Of a stretch of 64,000 bases of DNA, positions 53,489 through 61,172 are shown piece after piece. Both the position numbers and the translations under genes were made by a program. Source of the DNA: Nitrososphaera sp. Its GTDB lineage: Archaea > Thermoproteota > Nitrososphaeria > Nitrososphaerales > Nitrososphaeraceae. The notes below the pieces were generated by a model. It was given only the letters and a program-made list of their open reading frames with translations. It was not told where the DNA came from and did no database searches. Within the stretch, counting starts at the first letter, position 1; every line of letters starts with the position of its first letter. The stretch spans positions 62,001-126,000 of the forward strand of contig JAJUFP010000001.1 of the NCBI GenBank assembly GCA_029263715.1, written 5' to 3'.

Positions 53489-54601
53489 GTGGTGCTTGAA
53501 GGCTTTCGCGATCCGCAGCTGGCCAAGAAGATCAGCGACAAGATCCACGAGTACGCAAAAGAGATAGACGAAGACCTGCTTTTCATGCATGTCTGCGGCT
53601 CGCATGAATGGACCATCTCCCACCATGGCGTACGCTCGCTGCTGCCGGAAAACGTGGAGATAAGGTCCGGCCCCGGATGCCCGGTATGCATCACACCGGC
53701 AGACGATATCGACACGGCAGTCCAGCTGGCGCAGGAAGGCAAGTCGATCCTTGCCTACGGTGACATGTCCAGATCAAAAGGATCCAAAGGCCTGAGCGTT
53801 CTTGACACAAGGCCGTCAGGCGGCGATGTGCGAATAGTTTACAGCATACACGATGCCGTCATCACCGCAAGAAAAGAGCCAGAAAAAGAGTTCGTGTTTT
53901 TTGCGGTGGGCTTTGACACCACCGCACCGCCCACCGCGTATGAAATCCTGCAGGGGCTGCCGCCCAACCTGTCTCTGATACTGTCTTATCGGTACATGCC
54001 GCCCCTGGTTGGATCCGTGCTAAAATCTTCGGTCTTGGGAATCGACGGCATAATCAACCCGGGCCACTCCTCGACAGTGACCGGCATGAAGCCATACTAC
54101 CCGGACTTTTTGGAGACAAGAAAGCCCGAGGTCTTTTGCGGCTTTGAGCCCATAGACGTCTTGCTTGGAATACTGATGCTGATGCGGCAACTAAAAGAGG
54201 GCAAGCCGAAGCTTGAAAACGAGTACACAAGGTCCGTCACCTGGGAGGGAAACGTTGCGGCCCAGAGCTCCCTTGACAAGGTCTTCGACCTTGCCGAAGG
54301 CTATGTCCGGGGTGTGGCGCTTATCCCGCAGTCTGGCTTTGCACTAAAAGAAAAGTACAGAAACCTTGATGCATACGAAAAGTACGGGCTCAAAAAGAAA
54401 GGCACCAACGAACAGTTTATCCCCGGCGCAAGGTGCGGTGAGGTAATACTGGGGCTGTGCGAACCGACGGAATGCCCGCTGTACATGAAGGAGTGCACGC
54501 CACAGACACCCAAGGGTCCGACGATGATCTCCCTTGAAGGAACCTGCAAGATCTGGGCAGAGCACCGCGTTATAACGTCCATAAAAAGCAGCAAGAAATG
54601 A
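53489..54601 (+). CDS. hypD: Hydrogenase maturation factor HypD
   Basis: A 370-residue [4Fe-4S] protein that assembles the Fe(CN)2CO group. Visible cysteines are HVCGSHEW (Cys about 35), GPGCPVCITP (65-75) and the C-terminal GARCGEVILGLCEPTECPLYMKEC. The central GFDTTAPP and NPGHSSTVTG complete the signature. Start GTG 53489 or GTG 53492, both 2-5 nt after the hypC stop. Together with hypF and hypC it forms an operon; hypE is separate at 57588. Confidence 0.96.
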   Translation: MVLEGFRDPQLAKKISDKIHEYAKEIDEDLLFMHVCGSHEWTISHHGVRSLLPENVEIRSGPGCPVCITPADDIDTAVQLAQEGKSILAYGDMSRSKGSKGLSVLDTRPSGGDVRIVYSIHDAVITARKEPEKEFVFFAVGFDTTAPPTAYEILQGLPPNLSLILSYRYMPPLVGSVLKSSVLGIDGIINPGHSSTVTGMKPYYPDFLETRKPEVFCGFEPIDVLLGILMLMRQLKEGKPKLENEYTRSVTWEGNVAAQSSLDKVFDLAEGYVRGVALIPQSGFALKEKYRNLDAYEKYGLKKKGTNEQFIPGARCGEVILGLCEPTECPLYMKECTPQTPKGPTMISLEGTCKIWAEHRVITSIKSSKK

Positions 54602-54621
54602 TCAAATGAGGAGTTCTCGGC

Positions 54622-55314
54622 ATGGCGTTTTTTATCGGCAACAGCTTTTGCAGACTCTGCCAAACCAGCGAAGATCAACTGGTCGACGAACTTGTGATGT
54701 GCTCAAAAGGCCTTTTGGCCAAGGGTCTGTCCTTTCCTGCAAACGCCCTCCAAAGTGCCAGGCTGCCCGGCTCAAGTGCGATCTGGATGCTGTGCGCAAA
54801 TGTTGAACAGGGACAGGCCTTCAAGATAGACATCGGCGATCCTGTACGTCAGATCTCCGGGTATGACAAAAACGAGATCTCGCTGCACGCCAGGATATAC
54901 CACCTGAGGCCAGATGTAAACGCGATATGCCACACCAGAAATCCGTATACTGTCTATGCAACCCTTGATGGGCCGCTGGAGAAGGTTCACGGCGAAGCGG
55001 CACTGATACTTGGCGATATACCCCTCATCGACAATGATCTTGATTGCGAATCGGTGACAAGGGCAAGCGTTGGCGAGCCCCTGCGGCCGATAAGGACTAT
55101 CATTTTGAAAAGAAAAGGCGCCTTGGGGCTGGGCGCATGCATCCATGAGGCCCGCGCCTTTGTAGAGATACTTGAGGAATGGGCTATGTTCAAGATGTTT
55201 GCCCGGATGCATGGGTCGTCTCTGAACGTTCTGACCCTTGAGCAGCTGAGAAGTCTGGGTGCCCGCTATGCACGGTCTATAAAGTTTGGAGGCCGACAGT
55301 CTCCTGTCCGCTGA
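54622..55314 (+). CDS. Class II aldolase-like protein lacking the zinc histidines
   Basis: A 230-residue relative of L-fuculose-phosphate aldolase/adducin. RPDVNAICHTRNPYTVYATL (about 96-115) aligns with the zinc site CHIHNPYT of the paralogue at 59256. Here the second His is Arg106, and the NHGAIG motif is KRKGALG, so two of three zinc ligands appear lost. The catalytic-type Glu85 is kept. It follows hypD by 20 nt and has a CRLC pair at the N-terminus. Probably a non-catalytic or repurposed protein. Confidence 0.8.
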   Translation: MAFFIGNSFCRLCQTSEDQLVDELVMCSKGLLAKGLSFPANALQSARLPGSSAIWMLCANVEQGQAFKIDIGDPVRQISGYDKNEISLHARIYHLRPDVNAICHTRNPYTVYATLDGPLEKVHGEAALILGDIPLIDNDLDCESVTRASVGEPLRPIRTIILKRKGALGLGACIHEARAFVEILEEWAMFKMFARMHGSSLNVLTLEQLRSLGARYARSIKFGGRQSPVR

Positions 55315-55357
55315 CGGCCGAAAGGAAAATTACACGTGATGTGTCTTTGCAGGCTGC

Positions 55358-55750
55358 TTGGCATCCATCAAAACGATCCTTGTTTTTGGCAACCCGCTAG
55401 TAAAAAAGGACAGGCTTCCCCTGATGCTGATGCCAGAGTTAAGAAAAGCCTTCCCCCAGATTGAGTTCAAGGAATTTGATGCAGTTGAAGACCTGCAAAA
55501 GGAAGGCAAAATTCTCTACATCCTAGACTCTGTTGAGGGGATAGATCAGGTCGAGGTGATAACAGACATTGACATGCTGCAAGTCAACAAGATCTATTCG
55601 GTCCATGATTTTGACCTTGCTTATTCACTGAAGCTTTTGAAAAAGATGGACATGGTAGATAAAGTCGTGATATTTGGAGTGCCAATGAAGATAAGAAAGG
55701 ATCAGGCCGTCAGGCAGCTCAAACAAAAGATCGGTTCCATTTTATCCTAA
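55358..55750 (+). CDS. Hydrogenase maturation protease-like protein (HycI/HyaD family)
   Basis: A 130-residue protein from TTG 55358. LVFGNPLVKKDRLPLMLMPEL (about 8-28) matches the family opener with GNPL, ILYILDSVEGID (near 52) carries the second acidic ligand and YSVHDFDLAYSLKL (about 79-92) the His of the nickel-sensing site. The acidic residue normally after GNPL is shifted to K-K-D. The enzyme is expected to cleave the C-terminal tail of the hydrogenase large subunit. Its 3' end overlaps the large-subunit gene by 32 nt. Confidence 0.8.
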   Translation: MASIKTILVFGNPLVKKDRLPLMLMPELRKAFPQIEFKEFDAVEDLQKEGKILYILDSVEGIDQVEVITDIDMLQVNKIYSVHDFDLAYSLKLLKKMDMVDKVVIFGVPMKIRKDQAVRQLKQKIGSILS

Positions 55751-57008
55751 GAAAGTGGCTGGCGCAGCTCAGGCAGGGGTCATATGCCCTTACCACCTTC
55801 TCAAGCTCGTGGTGTATGTCGTGCTTGGGCATGTCAAGTATCTGAGGTATAACCAGCGCGATGTCCTTTTCCATCTTTATCTGATTCTGGGCGGTGGGTA
55901 TCACGAAATTGGCGTACTTTACCTTGCCGTCGCCGTCCAGCTCAAGCATGTGATAAAGGGTGCCCCTTGGAGCCTCGATAACTCCGATGCCCCTGCCTTT
56001 CCTTGACCTGACGGCAGGAGGCGATTCTTCTTTGAATTCGTTTTCCTCAAGCATCTGGATTGAATGGTCTATGCAATGGAGTATCTCTATGGCCTGGGCA
56101 AGGTTGTTATGGTAAATGTTGTACGAAGGAAACACACTCAGATACTTTGGTATGTCCTTTCTGGTGTTCCTGTGCAAGGAATCCTTGTTCAGGTTCATCC
56201 TTGCCAGGGCGCCGACCATGAACTCGTCGCCCTTGAACTTGAAGCCTGTTGCCTGAGAATAGGGGATCACGACGCGGCTGAGATGATCCCAGTAATCCTC
56301 CTCCTTTATCACGGTACCATCAGAGCTCCGTATCTCACCTTCAAGAAAGCTATAGTCCTTCGTCACAAGGGCCACAAAGGTCGTCTTTCTGTTGAAGGCA
56401 AAGTCGCAGTCATAAAAGATCTTGATCAGGTCAAGAACATGATCCCTGGCGCTTTTCAACTCCTTGATCATAACCTTGCAGTCTTCCTTGGACGGAATGT
56501 GGGAAAACGAGCCGATCCGCTCGTACGTGGCGTGGATTGCCCTTCCGGCCACCACCTTGGAGAGGTTGTTGCCGGCGCCCTTGACTGCAAAGGCCTGTTT
56601 AACCAGCTGGTCCTTGGACTTGTCAAATTCAAAGACCGAATCGACCTTGAAGATGTCCGGCAGGCAAAAGAAGTACAGGTGCATTGCATGGTCCCTTATC
56701 ATCATGCCATAGACTGCCAGCTTCCTCAGCAGTTCCGTCTGGGGGGATGGCGTTATTCCAAGACACTTTTCGACGGCCTCTGTGCTGCATGTCAGGTGCG
56801 CTATGCTGCACGTGCCGCAAATTCTGGAGACGAACTGGGGCACGCTAACAAAATGCCTGTTTCTGACCGCCTGCGTGTAGAAACGCTTGTTCTCGCTTAT
56901 CTTGAGCTTGACGTCCTGGACCTTGCCGGCCCTCACCTTTACTTCAAGATCTGCATGACCCTCTGTCTTGCTTATCTGCTCGATGTTGATGTCAAGGCTG
57001 TCATGCAT
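55719..57008 (-). CDS. [NiFe]-hydrogenase large (catalytic) subunit
   Basis: A 429-residue protein with both nickel motifs: SRICGTCSIAHLTCS (L1, RxCGxCxxxH, about 61-75) and AYDPCLSCASH (L2, DPCxxCxxH, near 408-418), so the four Cys ligands are present. The early KTEGHADLEV keeps the conserved Glu. The final residues FLRIKWNRSFV beyond the L2 His form a short tail that a maturation protease would remove. The pattern favours a soluble group-3-like enzyme. Operon with the small subunit (8-nt overlap). Confidence 0.95.
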   Translation of the reverse strand: MHDSLDINIEQISKTEGHADLEVKVRAGKVQDVKLKISENKRFYTQAVRNRHFVSVPQFVSRICGTCSIAHLTCSTEAVEKCLGITPSPQTELLRKLAVYGMMIRDHAMHLYFFCLPDIFKVDSVFEFDKSKDQLVKQAFAVKGAGNNLSKVVAGRAIHATYERIGSFSHIPSKEDCKVMIKELKSARDHVLDLIKIFYDCDFAFNRKTTFVALVTKDYSFLEGEIRSSDGTVIKEEDYWDHLSRVVIPYSQATGFKFKGDEFMVGALARMNLNKDSLHRNTRKDIPKYLSVFPSYNIYHNNLAQAIEILHCIDHSIQMLEENEFKEESPPAVRSRKGRGIGVIEAPRGTLYHMLELDGDGKVKYANFVIPTAQNQIKMEKDIALVIPQILDMPKHDIHHELEKVVRAYDPCLSCASHFLRIKWNRSFV

Positions 57009-57486
57009 GGACTAAGCCAAACTCCTTGAGATACTGGTCCAGCTTCGACAGAAAGAACTTCTCGTCCATGGGGCAGCCAGAAATGAAATCATCCACCTTT
57101 ACTACATCGGAGAGCTGTGACACCTTTTCTCTGTGCTCAAACCTGTCCAGTATGAACTGGATCTCCTCCTTCGTTGACTGGTCAAAAAAGTTCCGCTGGT
57201 TGGCCGGCGCGCCGGTGCAGGCGCAGCTGCCTATTGCGACCAACTTTTTGCAGTTCTGCCTTATCTTCTTGACTGTTTCTTCTTCCTTTTTGTTTGAGAT
57301 TGCTCCCTCGACAAAGGCAATGTCAAGGTCCGTCATGTCGTTTCTGCCCTTCAGGGTTCTAAAGTATCGGAAATCCAGGAGGTCCCTCCACTCAAAGAAT
57401 TTCTCGTTCATCAATTCTATGAAAACCATGGTGCTGTCCTCGCAGCAGGTAAAGGAGAACCAGCCGACCCTTAGCTTCCTTGACAT
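57001..57486 (-). CDS. [NiFe]-hydrogenase small subunit
   Basis: A 161-residue protein with the small-subunit fold. Cysteines are Cys14 and Cys15 (SFTCCEDST), Cys79, Cys88 and Cys90 (GSCACTG), and Cys138 (GCPM). The proximal [4Fe-4S] cluster normally uses a CxxC, a GxC and a GCP Cys. Here the first pair is CC-ED-S, with no second Cys at the usual place. It matches short group-3 small subunits with a single cluster. It starts upstream of the large subunit and overlaps it. Confidence 0.92.
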   Translation of the reverse strand: MSRKLRVGWFSFTCCEDSTMVFIELMNEKFFEWRDLLDFRYFRTLKGRNDMTDLDIAFVEGAISNKKEEETVKKIRQNCKKLVAIGSCACTGAPANQRNFFDQSTKEEIQFILDRFEHREKVSQLSDVVKVDDFISGCPMDEKFFLSKLDQYLKEFGLVHA

Positions 57487-57587
57487 CCGATAGGTTTCAT
57501 CGCCTTCCTGTATTTAAGATTCATGCGAGCAGTCAACAATACAGTTACTCAAAAACATGATATAATCATCAGCCGCTTTTCTGTCTT
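57487..57587. promoter_or_regulatory. Divergent promoter of hydrogenase and hypE genes
   Basis: Between the small-subunit start (57486) and hypE (57588) lie TGTATTTAAG (about 57509-57518) and ATATAATCAT (57561-57570), plausible TATA boxes for the two directions. No TGCATT-type element was found here, unlike upstream of hypF. Confidence 0.5.
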
Positions 57588-58640
57588 ATGCAAAACTCAG
57601 TGACTCTTGCCCATGGTGCCGGTGGAGTCGTGATGCAGCGCCTGATAAAAAACAGCATGCTGAAGCATTTTTCCAACCAAAATTTCGAGGTCCCTTTGGA
57701 GGCGCTGGACGATGCCGGAGTCGTCGATGGCATAGTCTTTACTACTGATTCGTACACCGTCAAACCGATATTCTTCCCGGGCGGCGACATTGGAAGGCTG
57801 TCAATAGCCGGAACAGTCAATGACATTGCTGTCATGGGAGGCGAGCCTATTGCCCTGTCCAGCGGCTTTGTGATAGAGGAGGGCTTTTCCATGAACGATC
57901 TGGAGAGGATCCTGCAGAGCATGACGGACACATGCGAGGAGGCCGGCGTAGGCGTCCTAACCGGCGATACAAAGGTCGTGGAAAGGGGCGCGCTGGACAA
58001 GATAATCATAAACACTTCTGGCATAGGAAAAAGAAGCGACGCGCTGGACCGAAATCTTGAGGTTGTCAGAAAATACCGGACAGACTTTAATTCATCTTGG
58101 CTTTTGGACTCTAACGTAAGGAGCGGGGACAAGATAATAATCTCCGGCACGCTTGGAGACCATGGCACTGCGATAATGTCAGCAAGGGGTACCTACGGCT
58201 TTGAGACAGACGTGAAATCAGACGTTGCTCCACTGAACAAGATGTTGCGAAAAGCCCTTGACGTTGGTGGAATAGTGAGCATCAAAGATCCCACCAGAGG
58301 CGGGCTTGCAAACCTGCTCTATGAATGGGTAGAAAAATCCCGTGTGGGAATCTTGGTCAGAGAAGACCAGATCCCGGTAAAGGAGAACGTCAAGGCCGCC
58401 CTGGGATTTCTTGGGATGGACGTGCTTGAAATCGGTAACGAGGGCAAGGTCTGCATGGCCGTCATCGCCGAAAAGGCAGACGAGGTCCTGCAGGCATTGA
58501 GGGAGACAGAAAATGGTAGGGATGCAAGAATAATCGGAGAAGCAACAGACGAATTCGATGTTGTGGCACTTGAAACTGCGATTGGTGGCAAAAGGATCGT
58601 CTCTCAGCCTGCCGGCGATCCCATACCAAGAATATGCTGA
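57588..58640 (+). CDS. hypE: Hydrogenase maturation factor HypE
   Basis: A 350-residue PurM-like ATP-dependent dehydratase that converts HypF-delivered carbamoyl to thiocyanate on its terminal cysteine. AHGAGGVVMQRLI (near 8-20), GGDIGRLSIAGTVNDIAVMGGEP (about 65-87) and the ending PIPRIC, the C-terminal Cys in the family's PRIC, are all there. Separate from hypFCD by the hydrogenase genes and in the opposite orientation to the structural genes. Followed by two small genes. Confidence 0.96.
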   Translation: MQNSVTLAHGAGGVVMQRLIKNSMLKHFSNQNFEVPLEALDDAGVVDGIVFTTDSYTVKPIFFPGGDIGRLSIAGTVNDIAVMGGEPIALSSGFVIEEGFSMNDLERILQSMTDTCEEAGVGVLTGDTKVVERGALDKIIINTSGIGKRSDALDRNLEVVRKYRTDFNSSWLLDSNVRSGDKIIISGTLGDHGTAIMSARGTYGFETDVKSDVAPLNKMLRKALDVGGIVSIKDPTRGGLANLLYEWVEKSRVGILVREDQIPVKENVKAALGFLGMDVLEIGNEGKVCMAVIAEKADEVLQALRETENGRDARIIGEATDEFDVVALETAIGGKRIVSQPAGDPIPRIC

Positions 58641-58649
58641 GGGAAAGGC

Positions 58650-58922
58650 ATGTTCAGAGACGTTCCTTCAGAAAATATCCGCCGGCGGCTTGTGTGCAAA
58701 GTCTGCAAGTTTGTAAGCGAGGACATACCGGCGCATCATGGCAAGCCCATGGTCTGGAGCCTATCGGGGTCATTTAGAAAGATTGAATACCTCAAATGCC
58801 AGGTCTGCGGCCATACAATAGAGATGCCACAGCACTGCAACACTACCATGTTTTATTCAGAAGCAGCATATGGCGATCTGCCGGACCCGACAAAATCTGA
58901 GCGACCAGATGAGGAAGAGTAG
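58650..58922 (+). CDS. Small zinc-motif protein downstream of hypE
   Basis: A 90-residue protein with CKVC (about 16-19) and CQVCGH (about 50-55), then IEMPQHCNTTM and an acidic tail. The two CxxC pairs look like a zinc ribbon, and the added His/Cys/Met residues could bind nickel or zinc. It starts 10 nt after hypE. HypA and HypB (nickel insertion) are not in the window, so this may serve metal delivery. That role is a guess from position. Confidence 0.6.
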   Translation: MFRDVPSENIRRRLVCKVCKFVSEDIPAHHGKPMVWSLSGSFRKIEYLKCQVCGHTIEMPQHCNTTMFYSEAAYGDLPDPTKSERPDEEE

Positions 58923-58924
58923 AG

Positions 58925-59254
58925 TTGCCGCCCCCTGAATGGCATGCAAGGTTTGCGCTGCAGATGCTGGAAATTGCAGCCGTGCAAAAGAACGCCTGGG
59001 TTGCATGCCATGCCGTCTTGCGGGCATTTGAAGAGGTAATAGATGCATACTGTGCGCAAGATGGACTGCACTTCCACGACGACTATCCTGTTGAAGCATG
59101 GAAGAAAAGAACGGAGTGGCTGCACAGTTCAAGGCCAGACCTGCTGCAAGACTGGAACCGCCTTTCAAGCCTGTGCGCGCAGGTTGCCGCAGGCCAGCAT
59201 GATGCAGTTTTGCAGATGCTTGCCATTACAAGAAATAGGTTGGACAAGTTATGA
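58925..59254 (+). CDS. Small helical protein, hydrogenase cluster
   Basis: A 109-residue helical protein from TTG 58925, 2 nt after the zinc-motif gene. It has HARFALQMLEIAAVQKNAW, DGLHFHDDYPVEAWKKRT and a conserved-looking CAQVAAGQHDAVLQML helix. The helical pattern resembles PaREP1/HEPN-like proteins, but the RxxxxH motif of HEPN nucleases is not visible. Several His residues (HFHDD) could bind metal. It ends tail to tail with the aldolase gene. Function unknown. Confidence 0.5.
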   Translation: MPPPEWHARFALQMLEIAAVQKNAWVACHAVLRAFEEVIDAYCAQDGLHFHDDYPVEAWKKRTEWLHSSRPDLLQDWNRLSSLCAQVAAGQHDAVLQMLAITRNRLDKL

Positions 59255-59255
59255 C

Positions 59256-59897
59256 TTACGGCAGCCCCTTTAGGACGGCAAGGCATCTTGCCCATTCCTC
59301 AAGCAGGTCTACCTGGAATCTGGCTTCATGGATGCACCTGCCAATTCCAATGGCGCCGTGATTGAGAAGTATTATCACACCAGCCGACTTCGGTTCGAGG
59401 CGGCAGGCCATACCCACGGCCCTGCCAAGGGCCTTTGATCCAAGCTGTCTGTATTCAATTGCAACCGGATTGCCCAGAACCTTGGGGAATTCTATTGGGG
59501 GTTTGTCTGCCAGTGTGTAGATGCCATCGATATCTGTTGGAGCCAGCTTTGAGGCCAGAAAGAATCCCTGCGTATAGGGGTTGTGGATGTGGCAGACCGC
59601 GTTGATGTCTGGCCTGACTTTGTAAACCTCAGTGTGAAAGGGCATCTCTATCGTGGGCCTGAGGCTGCCGTGCACGACGTTTCCGTCAAGGTCTATCAGC
59701 AGCAGGTCGTCCGGCACAAGATGCGATCTTGGATATCCGGACGGAGTTATCCAGATCCTCCCTGGCTGGTCGGACCTGAAACTGTGGTTTCCTCCGCCGA
59801 CTGAGACCATGCCTTTTGAAAAGAATGTTCTGACACAGCTCACCAGCTCCTGCTTGAAAAAATTCTCGTTGTATACGCTGCAGGCCTTGCAAGACAA
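59256..59897 (-). CDS. Class II aldolase/adducin family enzyme
   Basis: A 213-residue zinc-dependent aldolase-type protein. The zinc ligands are His103 and His105 (INAVCHIHNPYTQG) and His180 (LLNHGAIGIG), and the catalytic Glu84 (PTIEMPFH) is present. Family members include fuculose-phosphate aldolase and ribulose-phosphate epimerase. It begins 10 nt after coaBC and is probably the last gene of the CoA operon. Compare with the degenerate copy at 54622. Substrate unknown. Confidence 0.88.
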   Translation of the reverse strand: MSCKACSVYNENFFKQELVSCVRTFFSKGMVSVGGGNHSFRSDQPGRIWITPSGYPRSHLVPDDLLLIDLDGNVVHGSLRPTIEMPFHTEVYKVRPDINAVCHIHNPYTQGFFLASKLAPTDIDGIYTLADKPPIEFPKVLGNPVAIEYRQLGSKALGRAVGMACRLEPKSAGVIILLNHGAIGIGRCIHEARFQVDLLEEWARCLAVLKGLP

Positions 59898-59906
59898 CTG
59901 GACAGT

Positions 59907-61172
59907 TCATTCTGCAGCGTCTAATTTAAGGACTAAGTGTTCAGAGACAATCTCAAGGAGCTTTCTGGCCACCGCGGTCTTGCTGTCAAGGGGGATGTGA
60001 GCGATCTTTTTGTTCCTGTCTATCACCAAAACCTCGTTTCTGTCAGAACCGGCCTCAGAACCCTTTCTCCCAAGATCGTTGGCCACCACCAGATCAGCGT
60101 CTGATTCGACGAGTTTTTTGTAGGCCTTTTCTGCCAGCTCTGAATCTGAAACATTGTAATCCGCCTTGAACGCCACAAGGAAGGTGTTTTTGGAGATCTT
60201 TTTGACCTCGTCGATGATCTTTTTTGTCGAGACCAGTGAGAGGTCCAGCCTGCCGGCCCTCGTGTCGACCTTTTCGGGAGACTTTGTTGCAGGCGTGTAA
60301 TCTGCAACTGCGGCGGCCATTATGGCAACGTCGTAGTTCCTGCCAAGTTCTGAAACAACAGCGTCGTGCATCTCTTGGCTGGTTGTAACCCTGATGGTTC
60401 TAACGCCGTCGGCGTCTGCAGTGCCATGGCCATAGACGACGGTGACGTCTGCACCCATGGCTTGAGCCTGCCTTGCAATTGCAAAACCCATCTTGCCGGA
60501 GCTAAGGTTGGTTATGACTCGGATCGGGTCAATGTACTCTACGGTGCTTCCGGCAGTGATCAGGATCTTCTTGCCTGCAAGGATTCCGGGGCCGCTGATG
60601 ATGCTGATTGCTGCGTCTAAAACCAGCTCCGGCTCGGCTACCTTTGCCTTTCCCTCTTCGACGTTTGGTTCTACAAATCTGATGCCGTACTCCTTCAGCT
60701 TTTTTACGTTTTGCTCGATGAACTGGTTTTCGTACATCGCTTCGTGCATGGCCGGAGCAATTATGATGGGGATCTTTGATCCCAGGGCCACGCTCAGAAC
60801 CGAGGTGACCGGCGTGTCGTCTATGCCGTTTGCTGCCTTGCTGATGGTGTTTGCAGTGCACGGATACACGATTATGATGTCTGACATGCCATGGTCTGCA
60901 AGCCTGATGTGTTCCAGATCTCCGGTCAGCCTGGTAATCACGTCGTTGCCGGTGGCCCACTTCATCATGTCAGGATGCAGCAACATCGACGCCGTGGACT
61001 CGGTCATGACTGGATGAACATCCGCGCCATGCCGCATCAAAAGCCGGGCAAGATCTATGGCGCGGTACGCCGCCACGCTTCCGGTGATGCAAAGCACGAT
61101 CTTTTTTCCCTTGAGCTCGCTTCCTTCGGAGCCGGTTATCTCCTTGGATGGGTGTTCTGGCCTGCCGCTCAT
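59907..61172 (-). CDS. coaBC: Bifunctional phosphopantothenoylcysteine synthetase/decarboxylase CoaBC
   Basis: A 421-residue bifunctional enzyme making phosphopantetheine. N-terminal flavin domain CoaC (about 20-185) with IVLCITGSVAAYRAIDLARLL, the His and PAMHEAMYENQ motif. C-terminal CoaB domain (about 195-421) with ILITAGSTVEYIDPIRVITNLSSGKMGFA and the IMAAAVADYTPAT and LVANDLG blocks. It overlaps panB by 4 nt. It is downstream of the pantoate kinase pathway, consistent with archaeal CoA synthesis. Confidence 0.96.
   Translation of the reverse strand: MSGRPEHPSKEITGSEGSELKGKKIVLCITGSVAAYRAIDLARLLMRHGADVHPVMTESTASMLLHPDMMKWATGNDVITRLTGDLEHIRLADHGMSDIIIVYPCTANTISKAANGIDDTPVTSVLSVALGSKIPIIIAPAMHEAMYENQFIEQNVKKLKEYGIRFVEPNVEEGKAKVAEPELVLDAAISIISGPGILAGKKILITAGSTVEYIDPIRVITNLSSGKMGFAIARQAQAMGADVTVVYGHGTADADGVRTIRVTTSQEMHDAVVSELGRNYDVAIMAAAVADYTPATKSPEKVDTRAGRLDLSLVSTKKIIDEVKKISKNTFLVAFKADYNVSDSELAEKAYKKLVESDADLVVANDLGRKGSEAGSDRNEVLVIDRNKKIAHIPLDSKTAVARKLLEIVSEHLVLKLDAAE

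Noticed and set aside
56679-56695. A GTGCATTGCATGG match to the TGCATT element inside the large-subunit gene.
   Set aside because: It lies in coding sequence (minus-strand HAMHLY) with no promoter near; treated as background, and used as a caution for the regulon idea.
56064-57029. A 321-codon plus-strand open frame antisense to the hydrogenase large subunit.
   Set aside because: The minus strand encodes the catalytic subunit with both nickel motifs, while the plus-strand translation shows no domain.
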